A DNA stretch of 64,000 bases from Scleromatobacter sp039920745 (GTDB lineage: Bacteria; Pseudomonadota; Gammaproteobacteria; Burkholderiales; Burkholderiaceae_C). Positions 54,052-63,094 of this stretch are shown in pieces. The stretch lies in contig JBDSDD010000064.1 in NCBI GenBank assembly GCA_039920745.1, positions 62,001-126,000 of the forward strand, written 5' to 3'. The translations under genes were made by a program, and so were the position numbers. Below the pieces are notes generated by a model. It had not been told where the DNA came from. It searched no databases and saw nothing but the letters and a program-made list of their open reading frames with translations. Position 1 is the stretch's first letter; each line of letters opens with the position of its first letter.

Positions 54052-55604
54052 TGGGCTCCCGTCGCCGAGGCGTAGAACGCGACCAGGTCGGCCTTCATCA
54101 ACGGACGCGAGCCGTCATCGAGGTAAGTCATGTGGCCGCCCGCGTGGAAGTGCGTCGTCACCGGCGCAGCGTTGGTCAGGCGCGCGATGTCCAGCTCGGT
54201 CTGGTGGAACGGCGTGATCAGGTCATGCTGGCCGCCGAGGAACAACACCTTGAGCGACGCGTCCAGGCCGATCGCGACGCTCAGGTCGGGGACGACGTCG
54301 GGCAGCGCGCGGCCGCCGTGCGCGAACTGCCAGGTATTGATCGCGTTGCTGGAGAGCACGTAGGTGGCGGGCGTGGTGAAGCCCAGCTCGTTGGGCAGCA
54401 CCGTCTTGATGGCCGCCGCGAAGCCGGGTTGGACGAAGGTGTTCGACGGTTCGTCGTCGACGTCCAGCGCCGAGCCGACCGGTGCCGAGATCCGCCCGTC
54501 GTACACGCCCAGCGTGTTGTTGGCGATCAGGTGGTGGCGGAAGGTGTCGTAGTCGACGTCGAACTGCTGCTGCCAGGTGCCGGTGGGCAGGCCAGTGAAC
54601 GCGACCAGCGCGGCGATGTGGCCGGCCGGAGGCAGCGTGCCGTCGCCCAGCCAGGTGAGCGCATCGGGCGTGTAGGTGCTGTCGGCGTAGGCGCGAACCG
54701 TGGCGATGTCGGCATCCGGATCGGACGTGGCGCCGGTGGCCAGGTGGTAGTAGCTGCCGACCGCGGCGTAGCTGGGCAGGAAGCCGCCGCAGCTGACCGT
54801 GGGGGAGCCCGACTGCACCGAGCAGTTGCTGTTGTAGTCGAGGATCGTCGACAGCTCCACGACACCGTTGACGCGCTTGCCTGCAGTCTCCAGCAGGCGG
54901 GTCAGCACCGGCACGCGCACGGTGCCGTAGGACTCGCCGTACAGGAACAGCGGCGAGGCCGTGCGGCCGTTGACCGTGAGCCAGCGCATGACGAAGTCCT
55001 GCAGCACGCCGGCGTCCGCATCCACGCCCCAGTACGTCTGGTTGGTGTGGGGCGAGATCGCCTCCGACAGTCCGGTGCCGACCGGGTCGACGAACACGAG
55101 GTCGGACGTGTCGATCAGGCTCTCGTTGTTGTCCACGTAAGGGAACGGCAGCGTCTGCGTGGTGGCTGGCACGCCGGTCACCAGCCGCTTGGGCGCGAAC
55201 GAGCCCAGGTGCAGCCAGACGCTGGCGGAACCCGGACCGCCGTTGAAGAAGAACGTGACGGGACGCGTGGCGGCCGTCGAGCCGTCCGCCGTGTAGGCCA
55301 CGTAGAAGATCGAGGCCTCGGGTGCGGCGCTCGCGTCGAGCGCCGTCATGTGGCCCGCGGTGGCGGTGTAGGCGATCGCGGTGCCGCCCACCGTCACGGC
55401 GTGATGCGTGACGGCGGTGTTCTCGTTGGGCGTGGTCAGCGAGCCGCCGGCGCCGGCCGAATAGTGGTTCGCGTCGACGAACTGGGTGCCGGGCGTGCTG
55501 GCGGCCCCGCCGCTGCCACCGCCGCCGCACGCGGTGAAGGCGGCCAGCAAGGCCAAGGTCGTGAGGACGCGCGCGCGCCGCAGGACGGGATGGATCGGGA
55601 TCAT
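54048..55604 (-). CDS. S10 serine carboxypeptidase-like lipoprotein
   Basis: 518 residues. A signal sequence ends in AAFTAC followed by a Gly-rich stretch, a likely lipoprotein signal. The peptidase S10 triad is in order: Ser in LFLYGESYGTVRVP, Asp in GGQHDLITP and His in AGGHMTYLDD; FFFNGGPGSASVW forms the oxyanion region. Bacterial S10 proteins may cleave C-terminal residues; substrate unknown. Co-directional with the EF-hand-like gene. Confidence 0.9.
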   Translation of the reverse strand: MIPIHPVLRRARVLTTLALLAAFTACGGGGSGGAASTPGTQFVDANHYSAGAGGSLTTPNENTAVTHHAVTVGGTAIAYTATAGHMTALDASAAPEASIFYVAYTADGSTAATRPVTFFFNGGPGSASVWLHLGSFAPKRLVTGVPATTQTLPFPYVDNNESLIDTSDLVFVDPVGTGLSEAISPHTNQTYWGVDADAGVLQDFVMRWLTVNGRTASPLFLYGESYGTVRVPVLTRLLETAGKRVNGVVELSTILDYNSNCSVQSGSPTVSCGGFLPSYAAVGSYYHLATGATSDPDADIATVRAYADSTYTPDALTWLGDGTLPPAGHIAALVAFTGLPTGTWQQQFDVDYDTFRHHLIANNTLGVYDGRISAPVGSALDVDDEPSNTFVQPGFAAAIKTVLPNELGFTTPATYVLSSNAINTWQFAHGGRALPDVVPDLSVAIGLDASLKVLFLGGQHDLITPFHQTELDIARLTNAAPVTTHFHAGGHMTYLDDGSRPLMKADLVAFYASATGAQ

Positions 55605-55843
55605 CGATTCCTCTCGAAAAAGCGCGGGTCACGCGCACGGGTCGGGCGAATGCCGAGTCTTGCACGGCCGGCCGCAGCACTTGTCGAGCTGAAACCGATG
55701 GGCGCCTTCTTTCGTGGAACGATTGTGGCTCAATACCCTGAACGCAGAGGATTGGGCCGTACCCGGGGCCCTATTCGGGCGTCCGCTCCACGCTCGTCCC
55801 TCTAACCTTGGTGCCCTGCCCCCACTCTCCCGGAATGCGACCG

Positions 55844-56533
55844 ATGACCTTCAAGCTCTCCCGCCACGCCCTCGCTGCCAGCGCCCTGGCCGCCTTCGGC
55901 CTCGTCGCCGCCCGGCCCGCCGCCGCCGTGGAGGTCTACGCGGCCACCGGGTTCCCTTACGCGCTGGTGGGCGTCGCTCAAGCGATCAACCCGATGTTCG
56001 CGCTGCGCGCCGACTTCGGCACGATTGCCCACCACGGCTACAGCGGCAGCACGTCGGACAACGACTTCAAGGGCAACATCGACTACAACCGTGCGGCGCT
56101 GCTGGGCGACTGGTTCGTCGCCGGTGGCGGCTTTCGCCTCAGCGGCGGCGCCACGCTCAACCAGGCCAAGGCCACGCTGAAGGCCTCGGCGCAAAACGGC
56201 AAGATCTCGATCGGCGGCCAGCAGTACGACGCACCATCGTCGCTGTACTACGTGCAGTCCGACCTGTCGTTCCCGAAGGCAGCCCCCTACATCGGCCTGG
56301 GCTGGGGCCACCACGACAGCCCGGCGGGCCTGTCGTTCAACGTCGATCTCGGTGCCTCTATCGGCAGCGCCAAGGCCACGCCGCTGAAGGCCTCGCCGGC
56401 ACTGGCCAGCGAGTTGGCGGTCGACCAGAGCGGCGCCGCTGACCTGGCACAGGAAAACCGCGACTTCCAGGACACGGTGCACAAGTTCAAGGCAATCCCG
56501 CAGCTGACCTTCGGGGTCGGCTACCGCTTCTAG
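55844..56533 (+). CDS. Outer-membrane beta-barrel protein (OmpW-like size)
   Basis: 229 residues with a signal peptide (about 1-26, cleavage after AAA). Alternating hydrophobic strands and the terminal Phe (GVGYRF) mark an outer-membrane barrel; YIGLGWGHHDS and FVAGGGFRLSGG are typical strands. Family uncertain. ATG at 55844 (MTFKLS) is chosen; ATG at 55835 is possible. It ends 1 bp from the convergent mgsA stop. Confidence 0.8.
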   Translation: MTFKLSRHALAASALAAFGLVAARPAAAVEVYAATGFPYALVGVAQAINPMFALRADFGTIAHHGYSGSTSDNDFKGNIDYNRAALLGDWFVAGGGFRLSGGATLNQAKATLKASAQNGKISIGGQQYDAPSSLYYVQSDLSFPKAAPYIGLGWGHHDSPAGLSFNVDLGASIGSAKATPLKASPALASELAVDQSGAADLAQENRDFQDTVHKFKAIPQLTFGVGYRF

Positions 56534-56534
56534 C

Positions 56535-56921
56535 TCACGAGGTCGTCGCGTCCAGTTCGGCCGCGAGCGCCTTCATCACGTGGCGGGCGCTGGACTCGTT
56601 GGTCGCGCACACCACGTCGTGCACGTCGCAAGCGCGCACGAGGGCGTTGATGTCCGGTTCGTGCGGCTGCGGCGTCATCGGGTCGCGCAGGAAGATCACC
56701 GCGTCGACCCGCCCTTCGGCCAGGCGCGCGCCGATCTGCAGGTCGCCCCCCATCGGGCCACTGAGCAGGCGCTCGACCTCCAGGCCGACCTCGGCGATCA
56801 GGCGCGAGCCGGTGGTGCCGGTGGCCATCACGTGGCAGCGGGCGAGGAACGGGGCAAAGTCACGGGCCAGCGTGACCATCAGGTCTTTCTTGGCGTCGTG
56901 CGCGATCAGGGCGATGTGCAT
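56535..56921 (-). CDS. mgsA: Methylglyoxal synthase
   Basis: 128 residues, slightly short of the usual 150 but complete. Phosphate-binding ATGTTGSRL at 33-41, SGPMGGDLQIGARL at 54-67 (catalytic Asp) and AVIFLRDP near 95 are conserved. Converts dihydroxyacetone phosphate to methylglyoxal, a bypass under phosphate shortage. Monocistronic, minus strand. Confidence 0.95.
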   Translation of the reverse strand: MHIALIAHDAKKDLMVTLARDFAPFLARCHVMATGTTGSRLIAEVGLEVERLLSGPMGGDLQIGARLAEGRVDAVIFLRDPMTPQPHEPDINALVRACDVHDVVCATNESSARHVMKALAAELDATTS

Positions 56922-57035
56922 CGCACGATCATAAGCACCCAGAGTGACGACGTCCGATCATTCGAGTCCCAAACCCAGGCGGGGACTTTACGAATCCTCA
57001 CGTTCGACGGACGTCGACATGCGGCCCCAGAAATG

Positions 57036-57064
57036 GCAAAGCGTGAGCGAGGCCCACGCTTTGC
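57036..57064 (-). terminator. Possible terminator behind the KGG gene
   Basis: GCAAAGCGTG (57036-57045) pairs perfectly with CACGCTTTGC (57055-57064) around nine bases; the minus-strand tail is CATTTCT, a weak T-run. It is about 60 bp after the stop of the KGG gene. Confidence 0.6.
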
Positions 57065-57124
57065 TGTAGCGTTTGCAGCAAACCAGGTCAGCGACCCGCC
57101 CCGACGCGGGTCGCCGGGCCAGGG

Positions 57125-57415
57125 TCAGCTCAGGGACGAATCGCCCTTGGGAGCAGGGGTGCCGGAGGTACCGGCGCGCGTCGCGCTGTTCGCGTGACGC
57201 TTGGAGCCGGCGGCGCGTGCCTCTTCCGACGTGAACTGGTGGGCGTTGCCGCTCGCATGGGCCGCGCGACCGCCCTGGCTAGCGATCTCGCGCTGGCGCT
57301 CGCGATCCATGCCGGCGAAGCCACGCCCGCCGCTCGGTTGGCCGCCTTGCTGGCCTTGCGCGCCGGCTTGGCTGTGCTGGTCGTGGCGGACGGTTTGATC
57401 ATGTTGGGAAGTCAT
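57125..57415 (-). CDS. KGG-motif stress-induced small hydrophilic protein
   Basis: 96 residues, very hydrophilic and rich in Gly, Gln, Ser and Ala. The KGG/GsiB-like block FAGMDRERQREIASQGGRAA followed by HASGNAHQFTSEEARAAGS is the family signature (Con-10/YciG type). Such proteins accumulate in general stress and starvation. ATG at 57415 (MTSQHD) is chosen over an ATG at 57451. Confidence 0.85.
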   Translation of the reverse strand: MTSQHDQTVRHDQHSQAGAQGQQGGQPSGGRGFAGMDRERQREIASQGGRAAHASGNAHQFTSEEARAAGSKRHANSATRAGTSGTPAPKGDSSLS

Positions 57416-57626
57416 TGCTGGTACTCCGAAAAGTTTGGTCCGCCGCCCCATGCGACAGGATTTATCGGACCCATCGGCGCCTGAGCACCAAGGTCACCCC
57501 CGACAGGGGCAACGCACATACCTCCCCAGGCACTTCCCCCCTAGTGTCGAGCAGGAAACGGCTTGAAATGGGCCGAATACACCGTCCCGGCGCAACGCAA
57601 TAGGCGTGCCCCAGCGACCACGCCGG

Positions 57627-58517
57627 TCAGCTGTTGCCGGAACTTGCGCCGGATCCCGGCGGCCCGAAGCGCAACTCGGGCTTGGGCGCGCGATCGTAGA
57701 GGCCCTGGACGCGCGGGATATTGGCGGCGATCACGCGCAGCCGGTCCGGGTTGGCGGGGTGGTCGGACAGGAAGGCCGGCGGCGCGCCTTTGCTCGCGGC
57801 CTCCATCTTCTGCCACAGCGACAGCGCCGAGCGCGGGTCGTAGCCGGCACGCGCGCCCAGCTCCAGGCCGATCAGGTCGGCTTCGGTCTCGTCGTCGCGG
57901 CTGTATTTGAGCGACAGCAAGCGCCCGCCCATGCCGGCCATCTGGCGGCCGGTGTTGCCCCAGCCGAACAGGCCGGCGAGCAGCGAGATCGTGCCTTGCG
58001 TGGTCATTTCCTTGCCGATCTGCGCACGGCCGTGCTCGCGCAGCGCGTGGGCCATCTCGTGGCCCATCACCATCGCGACCTCGTCGTCGGTGAGCTTGAG
58101 CCTGGTCAGGATGCCCCAGTAGAACGCGATCTTGCCACCCGGCATGCAGAACGCATTGATCTGCGGCGAGCCGATCAGGTTGACCTCCCACTGCCAGCCC
58201 ACCGCGCGCTCGTTCCACATGCCGGCGAACGGACGCAGGCGAGTGGAGATATGGACGAGGCGCCGCAGCTGCGGGTGCACCGGCTCGGCGAGCAAGCGCC
58301 TGGCGCGCGCCTGGCCCAGCATGTCGCGGTACCCGCGCGCCGCCTGGGCTTCGATCTCGGAGGCTGGCACCAGCGACTCGAAGTGCGAGCGCGGACCCAC
58401 CTGCACGCCTTCGCGTTGGGCCCGCGCCGCGGCGCAAGTCAGCGCCAGCAAGGCGACGGCCCCCGCCGACTTGAGCAATCGGCGGCGGCCAGGGTCGACG
58501 AGGGCGGAGGGGGTCAA
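57627..58517 (-). CDS. M48-family metalloprotease, Tat signal
   Basis: 296 residues. A twin-arginine signal (RRRLLKSAGAVALL) leads to export. The zinc site HEMAH is at 153-157 and a third ligand is in SRDDETEADLIG near 209, as in the BepA/LoiP/YfgC family of periplasmic proteases that help outer-membrane protein quality control. No membrane span besides the signal. Third gene of a minus-strand group with an AmpG-like permease and an oligopeptide-binding protein; 68 bp after ampG. Confidence 0.92.
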   Translation of the reverse strand: MTPSALVDPGRRRLLKSAGAVALLALTCAAARAQREGVQVGPRSHFESLVPASEIEAQAARGYRDMLGQARARRLLAEPVHPQLRRLVHISTRLRPFAGMWNERAVGWQWEVNLIGSPQINAFCMPGGKIAFYWGILTRLKLTDDEVAMVMGHEMAHALREHGRAQIGKEMTTQGTISLLAGLFGWGNTGRQMAGMGGRLLSLKYSRDDETEADLIGLELGARAGYDPRSALSLWQKMEAASKGAPPAFLSDHPANPDRLRVIAANIPRVQGLYDRAPKPELRFGPPGSGASSGNS

Positions 58518-58585
58518 GGACAGACGAAACGAAAAGCGCTACACGGAAGATGCAGATGAATGCGATCGTCCGCGCTTCAAGAGGT

Positions 58586-60178
58586 TCAACGCCGCACGTC
58601 GAGCGAATCGATGGTTGCCCACAGCATCTTCAGCAGGATCAGCGACGGCACGCCCATCACCAGGGCGACCAGGAAGAACGCCGGCCAGCCGATCGCCTCC
58701 GACAGGACGCCCGCCAGCGGCCCGATCCACACGCGGCCCACCGACTGGAACGCAGAAAGCAGCGCGAACTGCGTCGCGCTGAAGCGCTGGTTGGTCAGGC
58801 TCATGAGGAAGGCCAGGAAGGCCGCCGTGCCCATGCCGCTGGCCAGGTTCTCGGTGGCCACCGCCATCAGCAGGCCGCCGTCCACCAACGTCGGATGCAA
58901 CAGCTTGACGAAGCCGAAGTCGAAAGCCGGGAGCGTCCACCCAGGCAAGACGCCCTTGCCATGCACTGCGAGCCACCAGAACGCCAGGCTGCTGGACATC
59001 TGCAGCAGGCCGAACAGCAGCAGCGACCAGGCGAGCCGCAGGCGCAGCATCACCAGGCCGCCGAGCAGTGCGCCGACCACGGTCAGCAGCAGGCCGACCA
59101 GCTTGTTGACGACGCCCACCTCGGCCGGCCCGAACGCCATGCCCTTGAGCAGGAACGGTGTCAGCAACGACAGCTGGAACGCGTCGGTGAGCTTGTAGAA
59201 CACGATGAACGCCAGGAAGGCCCACGCGCGCGGCTGGCTGAAATACGAATCGAGCCCCGCCAGCAGCGTCTGGAAGCGCGCGCGCCGGGCCGCGAATCCG
59301 GCCAGCGGCAAGGTCACCGCGAGCCCCAGCAGCAGCGCCAGCAGGTCGATCCACTTGGCCTGCAGCGAGCCCTTGGCGACCGCGTCGCCGAACCAGGGCG
59401 ACAGCAGCCAGCCCGCGATCGGGCCGCCGAAGCGCTGGGTCAGCCCCACGCCCACGGCCACCGCGGCCAGCACGGCGAGAAAGCCGACCAGGTCCTGGCG
59501 CACCGGCGTCCGCGACGCGTCCCGCACGCGCGCGGGCGGCTGCGCCAGGCGCGGCAGCGCGATCGCGGAAAAGACCGCGAGGCCGGCCATCAGCGCCGCC
59601 ATCAGGCGGTAGACATCGGGCCAGGACATGCCCACGCCGTTGACCGCATCCGTCCAGATCAGCGCCACGCCGCCGGACAGGATCATCGCGATGCGGTAGC
59701 CCATCACGAACAGCGAGGCTCCGATGCCGCGTTCGCGCGCCGGCAGCAGGTCCACGCGATACGCATCGACGACGATGTCCTGCGACGCGCTGACGAACGC
59801 CACCCCGACGCCCAGTGCGGCGAACAGCGGCAGCGCGAGCACCGGCGAGATGTCGGCCAGCCCGAACAGCGCGACGGCCAGCAGGGCCTGCGTGAACGCG
59901 ATCCAGCCGCGCCGCCGCCCGAGCAGCGGCAGGTCGACGCGGTCCATCAGCGGCGCCCACAGGAACTTGAACGTGTACGGGATGCCGATCAGCGTCAGGA
60001 AGCCGATCGCCGCCATGTCGAGCCCGTCCATCGTGAGCCAGGCCTGCAGCGCAAGCCCCGTCAGTGCCAGCGGCAGGCCCGAGGCGAAGCCGAGCACGAG
60101 GATCGCGGCCCAGCGATGGGCGGCGGCGAGGCGGGAGCTTGGCGCCGGGGAGGCAGGACTGGCGGCGTCAATTGGCAT
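58586..60178 (-). CDS. ampG: AmpG-like muropeptide permease (MFS)
   Basis: 530 residues with 12 or more membrane helices. FASGLPLALTGLALQAWL, PYTFKFLWAPLMDRVDLPLLGRRRGW and SASQDIVVDAYRVDLLPARERG match the AmpG group of transporters for anhydromuropeptides. It would bring murein turnover products from periplasm to cytoplasm for recycling. Starts 27 bp after the oligopeptide-binding protein gene. The 'ampG' name is by family resemblance; the substrate is not proven. Confidence 0.85.
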   Translation of the reverse strand: MPIDAASPASPAPSSRLAAAHRWAAILVLGFASGLPLALTGLALQAWLTMDGLDMAAIGFLTLIGIPYTFKFLWAPLMDRVDLPLLGRRRGWIAFTQALLAVALFGLADISPVLALPLFAALGVGVAFVSASQDIVVDAYRVDLLPARERGIGASLFVMGYRIAMILSGGVALIWTDAVNGVGMSWPDVYRLMAALMAGLAVFSAIALPRLAQPPARVRDASRTPVRQDLVGFLAVLAAVAVGVGLTQRFGGPIAGWLLSPWFGDAVAKGSLQAKWIDLLALLLGLAVTLPLAGFAARRARFQTLLAGLDSYFSQPRAWAFLAFIVFYKLTDAFQLSLLTPFLLKGMAFGPAEVGVVNKLVGLLLTVVGALLGGLVMLRLRLAWSLLLFGLLQMSSSLAFWWLAVHGKGVLPGWTLPAFDFGFVKLLHPTLVDGGLLMAVATENLASGMGTAAFLAFLMSLTNQRFSATQFALLSAFQSVGRVWIGPLAGVLSEAIGWPAFFLVALVMGVPSLILLKMLWATIDSLDVRR

Positions 60179-60205
60179 CGACGCATTCTAGGAGGCGGCG
60201 CAGGC

Positions 60206-62080
60206 TCACTGCGTGGCAGGCCGCCGCACGGCGTCGATGTCCAGGAAGCGCCAGTAGCCGTTGACGAACGGGTTGGCCGGGTAGCCTTCGAGCCACGGCT
60301 GAGACAGCACGAGCCGCACGCGGTGCAGGTGCGTCTTGATCGGCATGTAGGCCAGCAGCAGCTTCTGCGCCTGCGCGATCGCGGCGCTGCGCTCGAGCCC
60401 GTCGGGCAACTCGTGGATGCGACGGAAGGCGACGTTGTACTCGGGCAGGTCGAAGCGCGACCAGTTCCCCTCGCCCTTGCTCGGCCCGTAGGCGAGCGCC
60501 AGCAGGTCTTGCGGATCGGGCTCGTCGGAGGACGCCCCCAGCGTCCACATCTGCAGCCGCCCGGCGCGCGCCTGCTTCATCTGCTCGGGCCACTGGCGGC
60601 GCTCGAACACGATGCGGATGCCGATCGCGTCCATCTTCTTCTGCCAGAGCTCGTTGAGCTGGCGCGCGCTGGTGTCTGGTTGCGTGGCCATGTGCAGCAC
60701 CAGCGCGCCGCCGTTGGGGCGCTCGCGATAGCCGTCGCCATCGACATCGACGTAGCCGTACAGGTCGAGCAGTGCCCGCGCCCGAACCGGGTCGTAGGCG
60801 TTCATGCTGCTGCGGTACGCCGGGTCGTAGCCCGCCACCAGCGGCGCGACGAGCCCCTGCGCGGGGATCGCCAGTGGCTTGCGCAGCAGGCGGATCTCCT
60901 CGGCGCTGTCGTAGCCCAGCGAGATCGCGCGCCGCAGCGCCACGCGTTCGGGCGAGTAGCCGCCGACGACCGGGTCGTCCATGTTGAAGTACGTGTAGCG
61001 CACGTCGGGCTGCGCGACGAGGTGCAGCTGCATGCCGCGCCGGGCCAGGTTGGGCGCGAGCGTGCCGCCGGGCGCAGCGGTGGCGGCGAACTCGTAGGGC
61101 ACCAGCGTCATGTCGAACGCGCCGCCGACGTAAGCCAGCCACGAGGGCTGCGGCTCCTCGATGATGGACACCTCCACGCGGTCGATCATCGGCTCGCGCC
61201 GGCCGTGCAGCTTCGTCGCGACGGCCTGGGCGTCGGGGTCGTCACTGGCGGGCTGCTCGTCGTAGAACTCGTCGCGAAAGCGCGGGTTGCGCTCCAGCGC
61301 GATGAACGACGAGCGGCGCCATTGCACCAGCCGATACGCGCCGGTGCCCACCGGGTGTTCCATGATCGCGTCGCCATACATCTCGGCGACCTCGCGCGCG
61401 ATGGCGCCCGCGTAGACCGACTCGGCGAGCTTGAGCGCAAAGCGTGGGCTCGGGTGGCCGAAGCGGATGCGCAGCGTGTAGCGGTCGACCATGCGCAGGC
61501 CTTCGACCGGGGCGTCGTAGTCGAACGGCATGTCGCGGTTCTGGGCGCGTTCGCGCAGCGCCTGCAGGCCCAGGATGTCGTCGCCGCGCAGGTCGGCGTA
61601 GGCGATGCTGTGCAGGCGCGGGTCGAAGTGGCGCTTGAGCGTGTAGGCGTAGTCGAGCGCGGTCAGCTCGCGGGCGCGACCGTGGAAGGCCGGGTCGTCG
61701 GCGAAGAAGATGCCGGGGCGGATCTTGAGCGTGAGCTCGCGGAAGTCGGCCGACATCTCCGGCAGCGCAGCGGCCGTGGCCACGCGCAGCCGGGCCGGGC
61801 GCGCCAGCAGGTCGTAGCGCAGCGGCGGCTCGATGATGTTGTCGATGATCTCGCGCGAATAGGCGTCGGGCACCTGGGCCGGATCGAACCCGGTCTCGGC
61901 GACTTCCATCGAATAGCGCAGCACCTTCTGCGGCGCGGCGGGTGCGACCTGGGCGCTGGCGCCCGTCCACGCGACGCACGTCGCGAATGCAGCAAGCGGC
62001 CAGCAACGACGGATCGACGAGCGCACGGACGACACGGGGCCTGTGGTGAAGTTGACGACGCCCTCGGGCTTCCGGGCCAT
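60206..62080 (-). CDS. Periplasmic oligopeptide-binding protein (SBP family 5)
   Basis: 624 residues with a signal peptide of about 44 residues. The family 5 solute-binding layout is clear: VLRYSMEVAETGFDPAQVPD at the mature start, VGTGAYRLVQW near 225, and the C-terminal hinge ENWSRF-like sequence. Long for the family, like YejA-type murein peptide binders. ATG at 62080 lies 75 bp from the divergent permease gene, whose products it should feed. Confidence 0.9.
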   Translation of the reverse strand: MARKPEGVVNFTTGPVSSVRSSIRRCWPLAAFATCVAWTGASAQVAPAAPQKVLRYSMEVAETGFDPAQVPDAYSREIIDNIIEPPLRYDLLARPARLRVATAAALPEMSADFRELTLKIRPGIFFADDPAFHGRARELTALDYAYTLKRHFDPRLHSIAYADLRGDDILGLQALRERAQNRDMPFDYDAPVEGLRMVDRYTLRIRFGHPSPRFALKLAESVYAGAIAREVAEMYGDAIMEHPVGTGAYRLVQWRRSSFIALERNPRFRDEFYDEQPASDDPDAQAVATKLHGRREPMIDRVEVSIIEEPQPSWLAYVGGAFDMTLVPYEFAATAAPGGTLAPNLARRGMQLHLVAQPDVRYTYFNMDDPVVGGYSPERVALRRAISLGYDSAEEIRLLRKPLAIPAQGLVAPLVAGYDPAYRSSMNAYDPVRARALLDLYGYVDVDGDGYRERPNGGALVLHMATQPDTSARQLNELWQKKMDAIGIRIVFERRQWPEQMKQARAGRLQMWTLGASSDEPDPQDLLALAYGPSKGEGNWSRFDLPEYNVAFRRIHELPDGLERSAAIAQAQKLLLAYMPIKTHLHRVRLVLSQPWLEGYPANPFVNGYWRFLDIDAVRRPATQ

Positions 62081-62155
62081 CCGGGGCGACCGCGAAGTCT
62101 ACAACCCCTAAACTCGCGACTTCCGCGACACCGCCTCCCGCGCGCTCCCGCCTCG

Positions 62156-63094
62156 ATGCTCGCCTACCTGCTCCGCCGGCTCTGGCAGATGATCCCCACG
62201 CTGATCGGCGTGGTGCTGCTCATCTTCTTCCTGTTCCGCAAGTTCGGGGTCGACCCGGTGCAGACACTCGCCAGCCTCAACGCGACGCCGCGCGAGATCG
62301 CCGAGATCCGCCAGCAGTTGGGCCTGAACGAGCCGTGGTGGTACCAGCTGGGCATCTTCATCAAGGGCATCGTCACGTTCGACTGGGGTCGCAGCTGGGC
62401 CACCAACGAGACCATCGCGCACCTGATGGCCACGCGCCTGCCGGCGACACTGACGGTGACCTTGCCGATCCTGATCCTGGACACCTTGATCGCGATCCCG
62501 ATCGCGCTGGGCGTCGCCTACGTGCGCGGCTCGCTGACCGACCGCGCGATCATGGTGGGCACGACGGTCGCGCTGTCGATCTCGTTCCTGGTCTACGTGA
62601 TCGTCGGCCAGTACGTGTTCGGCTTCCAGCTCGGCTGGTTCCCGGTGCAGGGGTGGAGCGACAGCACCTGGACCAACCTGCTCACCTACGCGCCGCTGCC
62701 GGTGCTGCTGGCGGTGCTGGTGGGGCTGTCGCCGCAGACGCGCCTGTACCGCAGCTTCTTCCTCGACGAGCTGGGCCAGGACTACGTGCGCACCGCACGC
62801 GCCAAGGGCCTCACCGAGCCGGCCGTGCTGTTTCGACACGTGCTGCGCAACGCGCTGATCCCCATCCTCACCAACGTCGGCCTGGCGCTGCCGGGGATCC
62901 TGATCGGCTCGTTCCTGATCGAGGTGTACTTCTCCATTCCCGGCATCGGCCGCGAGGTGCTGCTGGCCGTCAACCGCAGCGACTACCCGGTGATCCAGGC
63001 CGTGACGATCTACGTGGCGATGCTGACGATGCTGGCCAACCTGATCGTCGACCTGTCGTATCGGGCCGTCGATCCGCGGGTGGTGCTGAGATGA
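62156..63094 (+). CDS. ABC oligopeptide transporter permease (DppB/YejB type)
   Basis: 312 residues, six membrane helices. The first helix YLLRRLWQMIPTLIGVVLL and the EAA loop DYVRTARAKGLTEPAVLFRHVLRNALIPI are those of a DppB-type permease. ATG at 62156. Its stop overlaps the next permease start (ATGA). The binding-protein gene is divergent 75 bp away; an ATPase gene would be expected after the end of the window. Confidence 0.95.
   Translation: MLAYLLRRLWQMIPTLIGVVLLIFFLFRKFGVDPVQTLASLNATPREIAEIRQQLGLNEPWWYQLGIFIKGIVTFDWGRSWATNETIAHLMATRLPATLTVTLPILILDTLIAIPIALGVAYVRGSLTDRAIMVGTTVALSISFLVYVIVGQYVFGFQLGWFPVQGWSDSTWTNLLTYAPLPVLLAVLVGLSPQTRLYRSFFLDELGQDYVRTARAKGLTEPAVLFRHVLRNALIPILTNVGLALPGILIGSFLIEVYFSIPGIGREVLLAVNRSDYPVIQAVTIYVAMLTMLANLIVDLSYRAVDPRVVLR

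Noticed and set aside
58550..62155. Very long open frame on the plus strand across the ampG and binding-protein genes
   Set aside because: It is antisense to two clear genes, has Arg/His/Gln-rich composition without domains, and arises from GC-rich codon bias. Only its end (62156-63094) is the permease gene.
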